Shown one piece after another: positions 8,048-15,529 of a stretch of DNA of 30,278 nucleotides. Source of the DNA: CAZQSL01 sp964595945 (GTDB lineage Bacteria > UBP15 > UBA6099 > JAJRTR01); NCBI GenBank assembly GCA_964595945.1, contig CAZQSL010000032.1, positions 1-30,278 of the forward strand. The letters run 5' to 3'. The notes under the pieces were generated by a model. The model had not been told where the DNA came from, made no database searches, and saw only the letters and a list, made by a program, of their open reading frames with translations. The position numbers were made by a program, and so were the translations under genes. Position 1 is the stretch's first letter; every line of letters starts with the position of its first letter.

Positions 8048-8617
8048 TTACATTACGAAGATTGCTGCCGAAACGACACTTGTCCACATTTTGTCGCGGC
8101 CTTTGGCTACCTGCACGCTTGAGCGCGGACGATAGATTTTGCCGGCGATAGCCCATTCTTCCTTGCGTTCGTTCCATGATTTGTCGGGATCGAACGGCAA
8201 TCCGAGCGTAGAAGCGATCATTTCAGCGGCAAGGTCTTCGGCAAGTTCGGCAGTCTGTGCCGCGCTCATGCCGAACTCATGGACTTCGCTGAGATAGCCG
8301 TACATGTCTGGATCGACCGGTTGCGCGAGTCCGACACCGGCTGATACGAGCCGTCCATATTCGTTTGTTTCATTTCTGGCCATGACGGCAAAAACGACCT
8401 GTCCAGGGTTAAGCCCTTTCATATTGTCATCTGGTTTCAGCACGCCGCACACGAGATTGTTTTTCGATATGATCTTGCAATGTGGGGGGAAGATGGAAGA
8501 AACGCACACGAGATTGTATTTCTCGATGCCTGCCTGTCGCAGTGCGAGTTCGAAGCTTGCGAGCTTGAGCTTGTGATAGCCCACTCCTTTGGTGAAGAAC
8601 ATAGCTTTGGGTGTCAT
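8048..8617 (-). CDS. Pyruvoyl-dependent arginine decarboxylase (PvlArgDC)
   Basis: The 189-residue proenzyme converts arginine to agmatine and CO2. The N-terminal part ends YNLVCVSSIFPP. The conserved Ser-Ser pair (S40-S41) is the self-cleavage site that creates the pyruvoyl group, and N35 matches the conserved Asn before it. The later VFAVMARNETNEYGR holds the expected acidic active-site region. Length and motifs match archaeal, chlamydial and anaerobic bacterial enzymes. Start ATG 8617 has GGAG eight bases upstream. It lies between the MBL-fold gene (65-base gap) and the CoA-binding gene (23 bases), at the tail of the ORP-type operon. No arginine/agmatine antiporter is nearby, so an acid-resistance role is not supported; polyamine synthesis is more likely. 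Confidence 0.87.
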   Translation of the reverse strand: MTPKAMFFTKGVGYHKLKLASFELALRQAGIEKYNLVCVSSIFPPHCKIISKNNLVCGVLKPDDNMKGLNPGQVVFAVMARNETNEYGRLVSAGVGLAQPVDPDMYGYLSEVHEFGMSAAQTAELAEDLAAEMIASTLGLPFDPDKSWNERKEEWAIAGKIYRPRSSVQVAKGRDKMWTSVVSAAIFVM

Positions 8618-8682
8618 GTAGATATCTCCGTCGTTGATAATCCGCTGCAAGTGCGGATGTGATTTGTGGATCGCAGTTGCGC

Positions 8683-9516
8683 TCAGAAGCTGAAGGATGT
8701 CCCTACGTTGCAGGGGAAGGACCTGTTGCCGAACGCGTTGGCAAGCGCGACAGTGGCGCGGATGCCAGTACAGTGTGATGGACAGATCATGTCCGGATTG
8801 AAAAAACGAAGTGCTTCGATCGTCTGTGCTATCTGTGTGTCGGAAGCCCGTACGAGATGCGTACCTCCGATGACTGCGTGAATTTTGGGACTGCCGGTAA
8901 TTTCGCGCACGCGGGTAAGCGTGTTGATCAGTCCCCGGTGTGCGCACCCGAGCAGCACGACAGTACCTTCGCGAGTGTCGAGCAGCAGGCACCGGTCGTC
9001 GGCAAGCGGATCGGGGGCGAACGCATCGCCATCCTTGACGCAGAGTGATTTTTCGACCTGTTCGAAATCAGTGTTTTGTGCTATCACGCCTGATGTGATG
9101 ATGCCGGGGGCGACTGTGGCAGTATCATCGTCAAGGCACAGTTCGATCCCCTTGCGGGTGAGCAGTTCTGGAGTAGCATTGAATCCTATGGGCATGTATC
9201 CCCTGTTGGGATAGAATGAATACTTGTGGCAAAAAACATCCGGATGGGCGAACAGTGAAAATTTCGCTCCCATCCCCATCAATACGTTGACACCGCCGGT
9301 GTGGTCATAGTGTCCGTGGCTCAGGACGATTTTTGATATATCCTCTGCGGAGTGATTCATGATCTTCAGATTGTTGATCAATGACATGCCCTGTCCTGTG
9401 TCGAACAGTATTTTCTCATTGCCGGTTTCGATCAGAAAAGAAAGTCCGTGTTCGCCAAGCAGCCCTTTTCCCATCTGCACGGTATTTTCCACGATCGTCG
9501 TGACTTTGAATTGCAT
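8683..9516 (-). CDS. MBL-fold metallo-hydrolase, DHPS-like
   Basis: The 277-residue protein has the metallo-beta-lactamase motif LSHGHYDHTGG (H67, H69, D71, H72). Further likely metal ligands lie in GCAHRG (H193) and PSHCTG (H248), with IGGTHL near 217-221. This layout fits the group annotated as 7,8-dihydropterin-6-methyl-4-(beta-D-ribofuranosyl)aminobenzene-5'-phosphate synthase-like, whose bacterial members have unknown substrates. GGAAGG precedes ATG 9516. The gene is 16 bases after the Mrp-NifX fusion, a pairing seen in other anaerobes. A role in cofactor or cluster chemistry is inference. Confidence 0.8.
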   Translation of the reverse strand: MQFKVTTIVENTVQMGKGLLGEHGLSFLIETGNEKILFDTGQGMSLINNLKIMNHSAEDISKIVLSHGHYDHTGGVNVLMGMGAKFSLFAHPDVFCHKYSFYPNRGYMPIGFNATPELLTRKGIELCLDDDTATVAPGIITSGVIAQNTDFEQVEKSLCVKDGDAFAPDPLADDRCLLLDTREGTVVLLGCAHRGLINTLTRVREITGSPKIHAVIGGTHLVRASDTQIAQTIEALRFFNPDMICPSHCTGIRATVALANAFGNRSFPCNVGTSFSF

Positions 9517-9532
9517 TAAAACCTTCCAGAAA

Positions 9533-10786
9533 TTAATGATCGCAGACATTGGCACCGGTAACGAGGGTGCCGTCGATGAATTGCCGGACGGAGACTTCCG
9601 GATCGTCAGCCGATGCGCCCGTGACGACCGTGATGCCGTATTGTCTGAATAAATCCTGAGCGCGACTGCCCATGCCGCCGGCGATGATGTGCGTTGCGCC
9701 CTGCTCGTGAAGCCATTTGGGGATGACACCTGGCTCATGCGGCGGCGGTACCATTTCTGTCGAAGATTTGATTATAGTGCCTTCCACATCGAACAACGTG
9801 AAAACCTGGCAGTGGCCGAAATGCATGCAGAGTTGACCTTCTGCTGTCGGTACGGCGATCTTTTTCATATCGGACTCCTTTTTTGAATTTTCATTTTTGT
9901 AGTCAAGCGTGAGAAGCGGTTCGACGATCAGATCGAGAGCCTTGACCGTGGGATTGCCGATGTCGCCGGCAACGACCGGGGCGCCGCCGTCGCCTCTCGA
10001 GACGATCATGGGGTCGATCGGGATGCGTCCCAGGAACGGCACACCCATGTCGCGGGCCATCTCCTCGCCGCCGCCAGTGCTGAAGATATTTGTGACTTCT
10101 CCACATTTCGGACACGCAAAGCCACTCATGTTTTCGACGACTCCGAGTACGCGCGTGCTGAGTTTTTTGCAGAATGTTACCGATTTTCGGACATCGTCGA
10201 TAGCCACCTGTTGCGGAGTTGTGACAATGATGGCGCCTGAGAGATCGGTAATGATCTGGCATACGGAAAGGGGCTCGTCGCCAGTGCCAGGAGGCGCGTC
10301 GATGATGAGAAAGTCGAGTTCGCCCCACTCAACATCTTTTATGAACTGCTTGATGACGCCGATCTTCATGGGGCCGCGCCAGATGATCGCATCGTCGCGA
10401 TTGGGGACAAGGAGGCCGATGGACATTACCTGAATCGATGAGTCGCCAATAAGATACTCGATGGGGAGGAGATACTCGTTTTCCGTGACGGGGCGCATAT
10501 CCGCAATGTTCAGAAGGCGCGGTACGCTTGGTCCGTGGATATCGACATCGAGCAGGCCCACTTTCAACCCTCTCATCGCGAGAGACGCGGCAATGTTGAC
10601 TGCAACAGTGCTTTTGCCTACGCCGCCCTTTCCGCTCATCACGACAATCTTTTGCCCGATCTTTTTCATACGCTGAGCGATTATCTGATTTTCGAGGTAT
10701 TCTTCGATATTTCCGTTTGTTTCTCCATGCGAACATCCGCTTTTCTGATGCTGTTCGCCATGTCCGCATTTCTGTTCGTCAGTCAT
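9533..10786 (-). CDS. Mrp/NBP35-type Fe-S carrier ATPase fused to NifX-type domain
   Basis: The 417-residue cytoplasmic protein. Residues 1-25 are rich in Cys and His (CGHGEQHQKSGCSHGE). Residues 40-295 form an Mrp/ApbC P-loop ATPase with deviant Walker A SGKGGVGKST (51-60), IIDAPPGTGD (161-170) and the cluster-binding CPKC (225-228). After a linker (296-306), residues 307-417 form a NifX/NafY-type cofactor-binding domain (KKIAVPTAEGQLCMHFGHCQ). Mrp proteins bind and transfer [4Fe-4S] clusters; NifX-type domains carry Fe-S or Mo-Fe precursors. Mrp is a known neighbour or member of Desulfovibrio ORP loci. An internal Shine-Dalgarno and ATG sit exactly at the domain boundary (see separate entry). 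Confidence 0.88.
   Translation of the reverse strand: MTDEQKCGHGEQHQKSGCSHGETNGNIEEYLENQIIAQRMKKIGQKIVVMSGKGGVGKSTVAVNIAASLAMRGLKVGLLDVDIHGPSVPRLLNIADMRPVTENEYLLPIEYLIGDSSIQVMSIGLLVPNRDDAIIWRGPMKIGVIKQFIKDVEWGELDFLIIDAPPGTGDEPLSVCQIITDLSGAIIVTTPQQVAIDDVRKSVTFCKKLSTRVLGVVENMSGFACPKCGEVTNIFSTGGGEEMARDMGVPFLGRIPIDPMIVSRGDGGAPVVAGDIGNPTVKALDLIVEPLLTLDYKNENSKKESDMKKIAVPTAEGQLCMHFGHCQVFTLFDVEGTIIKSSTEMVPPPHEPGVIPKWLHEQGATHIIAGGMGSRAQDLFRQYGITVVTGASADDPEVSVRQFIDGTLVTGANVCDH
9866..9880 (-). promoter_or_regulatory. Internal ribosome-binding site and ATG at the NifX domain of the fusion
   Basis: Within the Mrp-NifX gene the minus strand has AAGGAG (9880-9875), six bases, then ATG (9868-9866). That ATG is codon 307, the first residue of the NifX domain (MKKIAVPTAEG). 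Initiation here would give a 111-residue free NifX protein ending at 9533. The linker residues NSKKESD are encoded by the Shine-Dalgarno region itself, as if an old intergenic spacer became coding after a stop codon was lost. Confidence 0.5.
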
Positions 10787-10788
10787 TT

Positions 10789-11286
10789 CTATGATGCCTC
10801 CATATCATTTCGGCTGGCGTTTTCGAGTTGAGCTTCGACAGCCTGTTTTTCCACATTGAGAATATATTCAGCGATGGCTCTGTAAAGAGTGCTCGTCGCA
10901 AGGATCGAACAATGAACGTCAACCCCGGGTATCAGTTCCATAAGGTCCATGATACGCTTGGGAGATATGTCGAGAGCGCCCATGAGCGGCTCGTTTTTCG
11001 CAAGGAATGTTGCCGCGCTACCACAAATCTGAGACGAAAAGCAGCCATCTGTCAGGTAGCGGGCGTCGGTTATTATACCGTTTTCTATCTTCAGCCAGAT
11101 TTCCATGGTGTCGCCGCAGATGCCGCAGATTTTACCATAACCGTCAGCATCAGGAATGTCACCGATATTGAACAGTTCCTGCCTGACCGAGAGATCGACA
11201 AATCCGCCGGCCTGAGGGAAATGCGTCCGGATCCATTCGAGAAAAGATTCCGGTGATTTTACACAGTTTTTCACATCCGTTTCCAT
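10789..11286 (-). CDS. NifU/IscU-like Fe-S cluster scaffold protein
   Basis: The 165-residue protein carries the IscU fold: GKICGICGDTMEIWLKI, then LTDGCFSSQICGSAAT, then VDVHCSILA. The three cluster-ligand cysteines are present (C57, C82, C126), with an extra C54 before CGD. About 40 extra N-terminal residues precede the scaffold core. It would build a nascent cluster for delivery, plausibly to the adjacent Mrp ATPase (2-base gap). The start at ATG 11286 has only a distant AAGGA. No cysteine desulfurase is in the window, so sulfur must come from elsewhere. Confidence 0.85.
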   Translation of the reverse strand: METDVKNCVKSPESFLEWIRTHFPQAGGFVDLSVRQELFNIGDIPDADGYGKICGICGDTMEIWLKIENGIITDARYLTDGCFSSQICGSAATFLAKNEPLMGALDISPKRIMDLMELIPGVDVHCSILATSTLYRAIAEYILNVEKQAVEAQLENASRNDMEAS

Positions 11287-11292
11287 GTATTC

Positions 11293-11541
11293 TCATTTAT
11301 CCTTTCCACAACATGATCCGCCGTTTCCACATCCGGCGGCGGATGGATCGATCGCTCCGCAGCAGGTTTTTCCTCCTCCGAAAGAAGGAGAATGGCTCAC
11401 CGCGAATGTCGAAAACATGCGTTTTGCCCCTGATGCGCCACATGAGGGACAGGGGGGCGCATTGTCACGAGTCTCGCTGCTTGCGTGCGAACTATCAAAT
11501 ACGACGCCGCATTTTTCACATTCATATTCATATACCGGCAT
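11293..11541 (-). CDS. FmdB-type zinc-ribbon protein
   Basis: The 82-residue protein begins MPVYEYECEKCGVVFDS, the FmdB/CxxC_CxxC_SSSS signature, with paired CxxC knuckles at C8/C11 and C31/C34 (CPSC). The C-terminal tail is rich in Gly and Cys (CCGAIDPSAAGCGNGGSCCG) and may bind a further metal. ATG 11541 is used because the family starts at MPxYEY; it overlaps the end of the upstream MinD-type gene by 14 bases. Regulatory or metal-handling roles are proposed for the family but not established. Confidence 0.8.
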   Translation of the reverse strand: MPVYEYECEKCGVVFDSSHASSETRDNAPPCPSCGASGAKRMFSTFAVSHSPSFGGGKTCCGAIDPSAAGCGNGGSCCGKDK

Positions 11542-12460
11542 TACTTTCCCCCTTATTTTCGTCCTCAGGCATACTGGCTTCATCTGATGCCACTTGAGTT
11601 ATTTCCATGCTGTAGAGCAGCTTTCTCCACATTTTCCGAATTTCCTGCGCGATGTGGCCGCTCGAATACTCGACGATGCTTACGCCTGCCACCTGTGACT
11701 TGGTGACGACCGGATCATAGGGTATGCGGCCCAACATGGGAATCATTTTTTCGACGCAGTATTTTTCGATGGAGTCAGCCATATCCGGATTGATGTCACA
11801 TTTGTTTACACAGACCGCAACAGGGATACTGAAGTGTCCGGCAAGCGATACTACCCGGTCAAGGTCGTGTATCCCGGATAGTGTCGGCTCGGTAACTACA
11901 AGCACAAGCGCCGCCCCCGTGACTGACGCGATTACCGGACATCCAATGCCCGGTGAGCCGTCTATCATCACAAGATCGCAACCGTCTCGTTCGGCAATTT
12001 CCCGCGCTTTCGCCCGGACGAGAGAAACGAGTTTGCCGGAGTTTTCCTCTCCTGGTATGAGCCGGGCGTGGACGAGCATTCCATGTCTCGTTTTAGATAC
12101 GAACCACTCTCCGGCTTCTTTCTGCCGCATCTCGACCGCCTGTACCGGGCATTGATAGAAACAGACGGCGCAACCTTCACACGCGAATGAGTCTATATCA
12201 AAATCATCACTAATGGCATCGAATCTGCAAAGTCTTCGGCACATGCCACAGCGCAGGCATTTATCCGGGTCGATAAATGCTACCGCCCCCCCCGTGAAAG
12301 ATTCGGTGTGTATGGTTTCATGATCGAGCACAAGATGAAGATCGGCGGCGTCGACATCGCAGTCGGCGATTACGATGTTGTCAGCGAGCGCCGCAAAAGA
12401 CGCCGTTATGCTTGTTTTTCCCGTGCCGCCCTTGCCACTTATTATCGTAAGTTCTTTCAC
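11528..12460 (-). CDS. MinD/ParA-type ATPase with 2x[4Fe-4S] ferredoxin insertion (ORP type), copy 1
   Basis: The 310-residue ATPase has deviant Walker A SGKGGTGKT (8-16) and IADCDVDAADLHL (31-43). A ferredoxin insertion between strands has cysteines 68/71/74/78 and 94/97/100/104, ligands for two [4Fe-4S] clusters. MIDGSPGIGCPV follows as Walker B/switch. The pair of such ATPases is the hallmark of Desulfovibrio ORP loci (DVU2103/DVU2104-type). Start is GTG 12460, two bases after the methyltransferase stop, with a weak AAAGGCAG. It overlaps the FmdB gene downstream. It probably couples ATP hydrolysis and electron or cluster transfer in the ORP complex. Confidence 0.87.
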   Translation of the reverse strand: MKELTIISGKGGTGKTSITASFAALADNIVIADCDVDAADLHLVLDHETIHTESFTGGAVAFIDPDKCLRCGMCRRLCRFDAISDDFDIDSFACEGCAVCFYQCPVQAVEMRQKEAGEWFVSKTRHGMLVHARLIPGEENSGKLVSLVRAKAREIAERDGCDLVMIDGSPGIGCPVIASVTGAALVLVVTEPTLSGIHDLDRVVSLAGHFSIPVAVCVNKCDINPDMADSIEKYCVEKMIPMLGRIPYDPVVTKSQVAGVSIVEYSSGHIAQEIRKMWRKLLYSMEITQVASDEASMPEDENKGESNAGI

Positions 12461-12462
12461 TG

Positions 12463-13068
12463 TTATTTCTTTCTGCCTTTCAGCACGTATATCGCGGCTT
12501 CATCGGGTGAGGATGTTTCATAGATTCTTTCGCCGTCGATACCAATGATATATTCGCCCGAGACATCGAAGAGTGCTGCCACGCATGACTCGATAGCTGC
12601 AATATCCGTGTGGCGCACCGCGGCGATGTATGATGTTTTGTCCGCGACCTTGTCCTTGAAGAATTTCGACTTGGGATTGAGCAGCATGATGATGACCTGC
12701 CCCCCGTCACGAAGCACGCGCGCTCCCTCGCCAATCGCTCTTATGTAGTCAGCCATGAACTGAAGCGAAACACAGTAGATCGCGGCATCGAAGGAATCAG
12801 CGGGAAAGGTCATCGCTTCGGCCGGCATTACCTCTGTCCTGTGGCAGCCTGACATGTTGGCAAGCATATCCCGTGACGTGTCGATGCATGTCAGCCTGTG
12901 ACCGCGCTCGGCAAGGCCGGACTCGATAATCGCGGGCCCGCATCCGGCGCTCAGGATTTCCTTCGAGCTGCCGAGAGCTGCCGTGAGGTACTCAAGCTCC
13001 TTTTTCAATACATTGCCCCAGAAAGCTCCCATGCACGCTTCGTAGTAGCTGTTTCCATTTTGTGCCAT
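12463..13068 (-). CDS. Class I SAM-dependent methyltransferase
   Basis: The 201-residue protein has motif I EILSAGCGPA (37-46), an acidic residue after the second strand (TCIDTSRDML), FDAAIYCVSLQF as motif post-II, and VLRDGGQVIIMLLNP as motif III. This is the UbiE/Methyltransf_11 layout. Substrate unknown. GGAG lies about nine bases before ATG 13068. It sits between the two MinD/ferredoxin ATPases, with gaps of 2 and 15 bases, so it is surely co-expressed with them. It might modify a protein or small molecule of the complex (inference). Confidence 0.82.
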   Translation of the reverse strand: MAQNGNSYYEACMGAFWGNVLKKELEYLTAALGSSKEILSAGCGPAIIESGLAERGHRLTCIDTSRDMLANMSGCHRTEVMPAEAMTFPADSFDAAIYCVSLQFMADYIRAIGEGARVLRDGGQVIIMLLNPKSKFFKDKVADKTSYIAAVRHTDIAAIESCVAALFDVSGEYIIGIDGERIYETSSPDEAAIYVLKGRKK

Positions 13069-13083
13069 ATCAGATCACTCCAT

Positions 13084-13953
13084 TCAAAGTGTTTTGGTTT
13101 CCATTAGTATCCTGTCACCGATTTTTTCAAACACCGTTTTGAATCCCTCGACCGCGTCGATCAGAAACAACCCGCGCGAATAAGCCTCTGCCGCGCGGCG
13201 GTCATCCGGGATCGTTCCGATTATCGCGATGTCATTGCTGTCACAATAATCGTGTGCGAGCCTGTTAGTCGGGTTGTCGCGGTTGATGACAACTCCGAAC
13301 GGCAGACCGATCTCCCGCAGCATTTCCACGGCGAGTCTCAGGTCGTTCAGTCCGAATGGCGTAGGCTCCGTGACCAGGACTACATAATCGGTCCCGCGCA
13401 CGGACTGAACAACCGGGCATGACGTGCCGGGCGGACAGTCGATAATTGTAATATCTGTTTTTTGGACATGTTTTTTGACTTCGCGTATCAGTGGCGGCGA
13501 CATGGCCTCGCCGATTCTGAGTTGCCCATAAGCGAATTCCAGTCCGTACGATTCGCCCTGATGCACGCTGCCGACTTCGCGCGTCCCTTCGGTGATGGCA
13601 TGTTTCGTACACGCCAGCATGCACCCTCCGCACCCGTGACACAGAGAGGGGAAAGCAAGGGCCTTGACCCCGAGCGATACGATTGCGCTGAATCCGCAAA
13701 CTTCGCCGCAGCGGCCGCATCCATCGCAAAGCATCTCGTTTACCACCGGCACTGGTACCGTCACGGTTTTGCTCACCGCATCCTGAAGATCGAGAAAAAT
13801 ATGCCCGTTAGGCGCTTCGACATCGCAGTCGAGCAGGCACACCGTCTTGCCCATCGCATGCAGAGTGAGAGCAAGATTGATTGCGACCGTTGTTTTTCCG
13901 GTCCCGCCTTTGCCGCTTGCGATCGCTATTGTCATTCTGTTGCCTTGATCCAT
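13084..13953 (-). CDS. MinD/ParA-type ATPase with 2x[4Fe-4S] ferredoxin insertion (ORP type), copy 2
   Basis: Encodes 289 residues from ATG 13953, which overlaps the NifX stop (TGATG). ATG 13935 is also possible and matches the usual family start MTIAIASGKGG. It has Walker A ASGKGGTGKTT and LLDCDVEAPNGH. The ferredoxin insertion has two CxxCxxxCx3-4 clusters, reading CDGCGRCGEVC and CHGCGGCMLAC. DCPPGTSCPV and VTEPTPFGLNDL complete the ATPase. It is a distant paralogue of copy 1. Together they correspond to the two ORP MinD-type ATPases. The substrate cluster or electron partner is unknown. Confidence 0.87.
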   Translation of the reverse strand: MDQGNRMTIAIASGKGGTGKTTVAINLALTLHAMGKTVCLLDCDVEAPNGHIFLDLQDAVSKTVTVPVPVVNEMLCDGCGRCGEVCGFSAIVSLGVKALAFPSLCHGCGGCMLACTKHAITEGTREVGSVHQGESYGLEFAYGQLRIGEAMSPPLIREVKKHVQKTDITIIDCPPGTSCPVVQSVRGTDYVVLVTEPTPFGLNDLRLAVEMLREIGLPFGVVINRDNPTNRLAHDYCDSNDIAIIGTIPDDRRAAEAYSRGLFLIDAVEGFKTVFEKIGDRILMETKTL

Positions 13954-14315
13954 CACACCCAGTGCCCTTCCACATCAGCGGTCTGCGCTTCCTTGAGACT
14001 GCCGGATTTGTACTGCTCGATATTGTCCGCAACCGTCCCGCTGGCTCCGACGTATATTTTGACATTTGCGCTCTTCAGTGCAGCGAACGCCTTGGGACCA
14101 CAGTGACCGGTGACAATTGCCTGAGCTCCGGAGTCCGAGATGTGTTTCGCCGATTGTATCCCTGCGCCCTGCATAGCGTTCAGATTCTGTGTGTTGTCCA
14201 CATACTCGCATGCTCCGCTCTCCAGATCATAAATGATGAATCCGGCAGCGCGTCCGAATCTCGGATCGATCGGTGCTTCAAGAGTCTTTCCCGTTGTCGA
14301 TATCGCAATTTTCAT
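13953..14315 (-). CDS. NifX/NafY-type cofactor-binding protein (ORP-like)
   Basis: A 120-residue dinitrogenase iron-molybdenum cofactor-family protein. It begins MKIAISTTGKTLEAPIDPRF, and the DPRFGRA motif plus GHCGPKAFAAL in the second half are typical. Family members bind Fe-S or Mo/Cu/Fe-S clusters; the Desulfovibrio orange protein of this fold holds a Mo-Cu-S cluster. ATG 14315 has a strong AAGGAGG five bases upstream; the earlier in-frame ATG at 14336 lacks one. It directly precedes and overlaps MinD-type ATPase copy 2, so partner binding is likely. Confidence 0.85.
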   Translation of the reverse strand: MKIAISTTGKTLEAPIDPRFGRAAGFIIYDLESGACEYVDNTQNLNAMQGAGIQSAKHISDSGAQAIVTGHCGPKAFAALKSANVKIYVGASGTVADNIEQYKSGSLKEAQTADVEGHWV

Positions 14316-14336
14316 ATTGCCTCCTTTATACCCCAC

Positions 14337-14819
14337 TCAGTTGTATTCTTTCATAATTTCGTAACTTTCCTCGAAGAGGTGTCCGGCAAGTTTGTTCATT
14401 CCGTATTCTTTCCAGAAAGGAAGCTTGCCGTGTACTTCCATGTATTTCAAGGGAATTGGATGAGTGCCGACAATGACCGGCAACCTGTATCGTGTTTCGA
14501 TGAACGATTTGAATTGCCGGATGCTTGGACACGGCGGATATCCGACCACGAGACCCGTAGCAAGATGCACTGCGTTGCAGCCGTTGTTCAGAAACTCTTC
14601 CGGCACATACTCGACATTTCCCCCCGGGCATCCTCCGCAGCTTGCATAGCCGGCAAGCTCGATTAGTTCGTTTGCCGCATATCGCGAAAACCCGCCCCGG
14701 CGCTCACGCAAGGCGCGGAAACACTTTCCACCGCCACAATCGCTATAACGCGCGCAGATGATTATTCCAATCCTGGTTACCTCAGCCGTCTCCGATCCCG
14801 AACCGGGTTCATTCGCCAT
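14337..14819 (-). CDS. CGGC domain protein
   Basis: A 160-residue cytoplasmic protein with IGIIICARYSDCGGGKCFRA at the N-terminus (cysteines 22, 28, 33), SCGGCPGG (C61, C64) in the middle and VVGYPPCPS later. This conserved cysteine pattern defines the CGGC domain family, which is mainly found in anaerobes and thought to bind metal or a cluster; function is unknown. GAGGAG lies about eight bases before the ATG. It lies 21 bases before the NifX-type gene, a common neighbour for CGGC genes. Confidence 0.82.
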   Translation of the reverse strand: MANEPGSGSETAEVTRIGIIICARYSDCGGGKCFRALRERRGGFSRYAANELIELAGYASCGGCPGGNVEYVPEEFLNNGCNAVHLATGLVVGYPPCPSIRQFKSFIETRYRLPVIVGTHPIPLKYMEVHGKLPFWKEYGMNKLAGHLFEESYEIMKEYN

Positions 14820-14894
14820 AGGACGCTCCTCGAAAAAAAAGAGGCGTCAGGAGCCGTACGATCTCCCGGCGCGTCTGTATCAGTCTGCTGCTGC

Positions 14895-15203
14895 TCAATC
14901 CTGTCCGGACTTTTTCTCAAGTTCGGCGATCCTGCTTGTCAGGGCGGACAACATATCTTTCAGCGAAGAAAAATCCTGTCCAACCGTGGCAGACTGCATG
15001 GCGAAAAAACCTCTGCCCATACCGCGGCCCATACCGCGGCCACTACCGAAGCCGAGACCTCTGCCACATCCGCGTGGCGCGCCGCCTCTGCCGATCCCCA
15101 GCAGGGGATTATTACCTGACGCTGTGCCTGTCCCACACTTTCCGAAACCACCACCCGTCATCGGTCCCTGGCCCATCGGGCCCGTTCCATTCATTCCTGG
15201 CAT
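14895..15203 (-). CDS. DUF5320-type Gly/Met-rich protein with C-terminal coiled coil
   Basis: The 102-residue protein opens MPGMNGTGPMGQGPMTGGGF, followed by GKCGTG and repeated GMGRG units, then a short helical tail (SLKDMLSALTSRIAELEKK) able to form a coiled coil. This is the DUF5320 architecture, widespread in anaerobic bacteria and archaea next to NifX genes. AAAGGAGGTG precedes the ATG by seven bases, one of the strongest ribosome sites here. Function unknown; the flexible Gly-rich arm with a conserved Cys may contact a cofactor. Confidence 0.8.
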   Translation of the reverse strand: MPGMNGTGPMGQGPMTGGGFGKCGTGTASGNNPLLGIGRGGAPRGCGRGLGFGSGRGMGRGMGRGFFAMQSATVGQDFSSLKDMLSALTSRIAELEKKSGQD

Positions 15204-15248
15204 AACACTTCACCTCCTTTCAATTACGATGCCATGACGGCAGGCTAT

Positions 15249-15500
15249 TCACTGCCACCACTCTGGATTAGAAAACTCATTGTTTTTTACAGTTGTGCCC
15301 CCAGTATCCCTGCCACCTCTTCCGGCACCACGCTTCCCACTCCCGGCTCCTCCTCCCTGAGATTTCCCTTTCTGCTGGCCCGTGCCAGCCGCCTTGCCGC
15401 CACCCTTACTTCCTGTTGCGTTTCCGGCACATTTTCCCGCTCCGCGCCCGGTTCCGGCGCCCTTACCACCGCGAGGACCTGTTCCATCTCCTCCTGGCAT
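15249..15500 (-). CDS. Short Gly/Lys-rich protein with DUF5320-like N-terminus
   Basis: An 83-residue low-complexity protein from ATG 15500, behind a near-perfect AGGAGGTGAT. The start MPGGDGTGPRGGKGAGTGRG with GKCAG matches the DUF5320 opening 'MPGxxGTGPxGxGxxTGRGxGxC'. The rest is Gly/Lys/Ala-rich, and the helical C-terminal tail is missing, replaced by NNEFSNPEWWQ. It may be a diverged or truncated paralogue of the next gene, or a stand-alone basic linker protein. An in-frame ATG at 15533 overlaps the NifX stop but has no comparable Shine-Dalgarno. Confidence 0.65.
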   Translation of the reverse strand: MPGGDGTGPRGGKGAGTGRGAGKCAGNATGSKGGGKAAGTGQQKGKSQGGGAGSGKRGAGRGGRDTGGTTVKNNEFSNPEWWQ

Positions 15501-15529
15501 ATCATCACCTCCTGTTATATCGTCATCAA

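Noticed and set aside
13265..13729. 154-codon minus-strand frame inside MinD-type ATPase copy 2
   Set aside because: Arg-rich out-of-frame shadow of the real gene.
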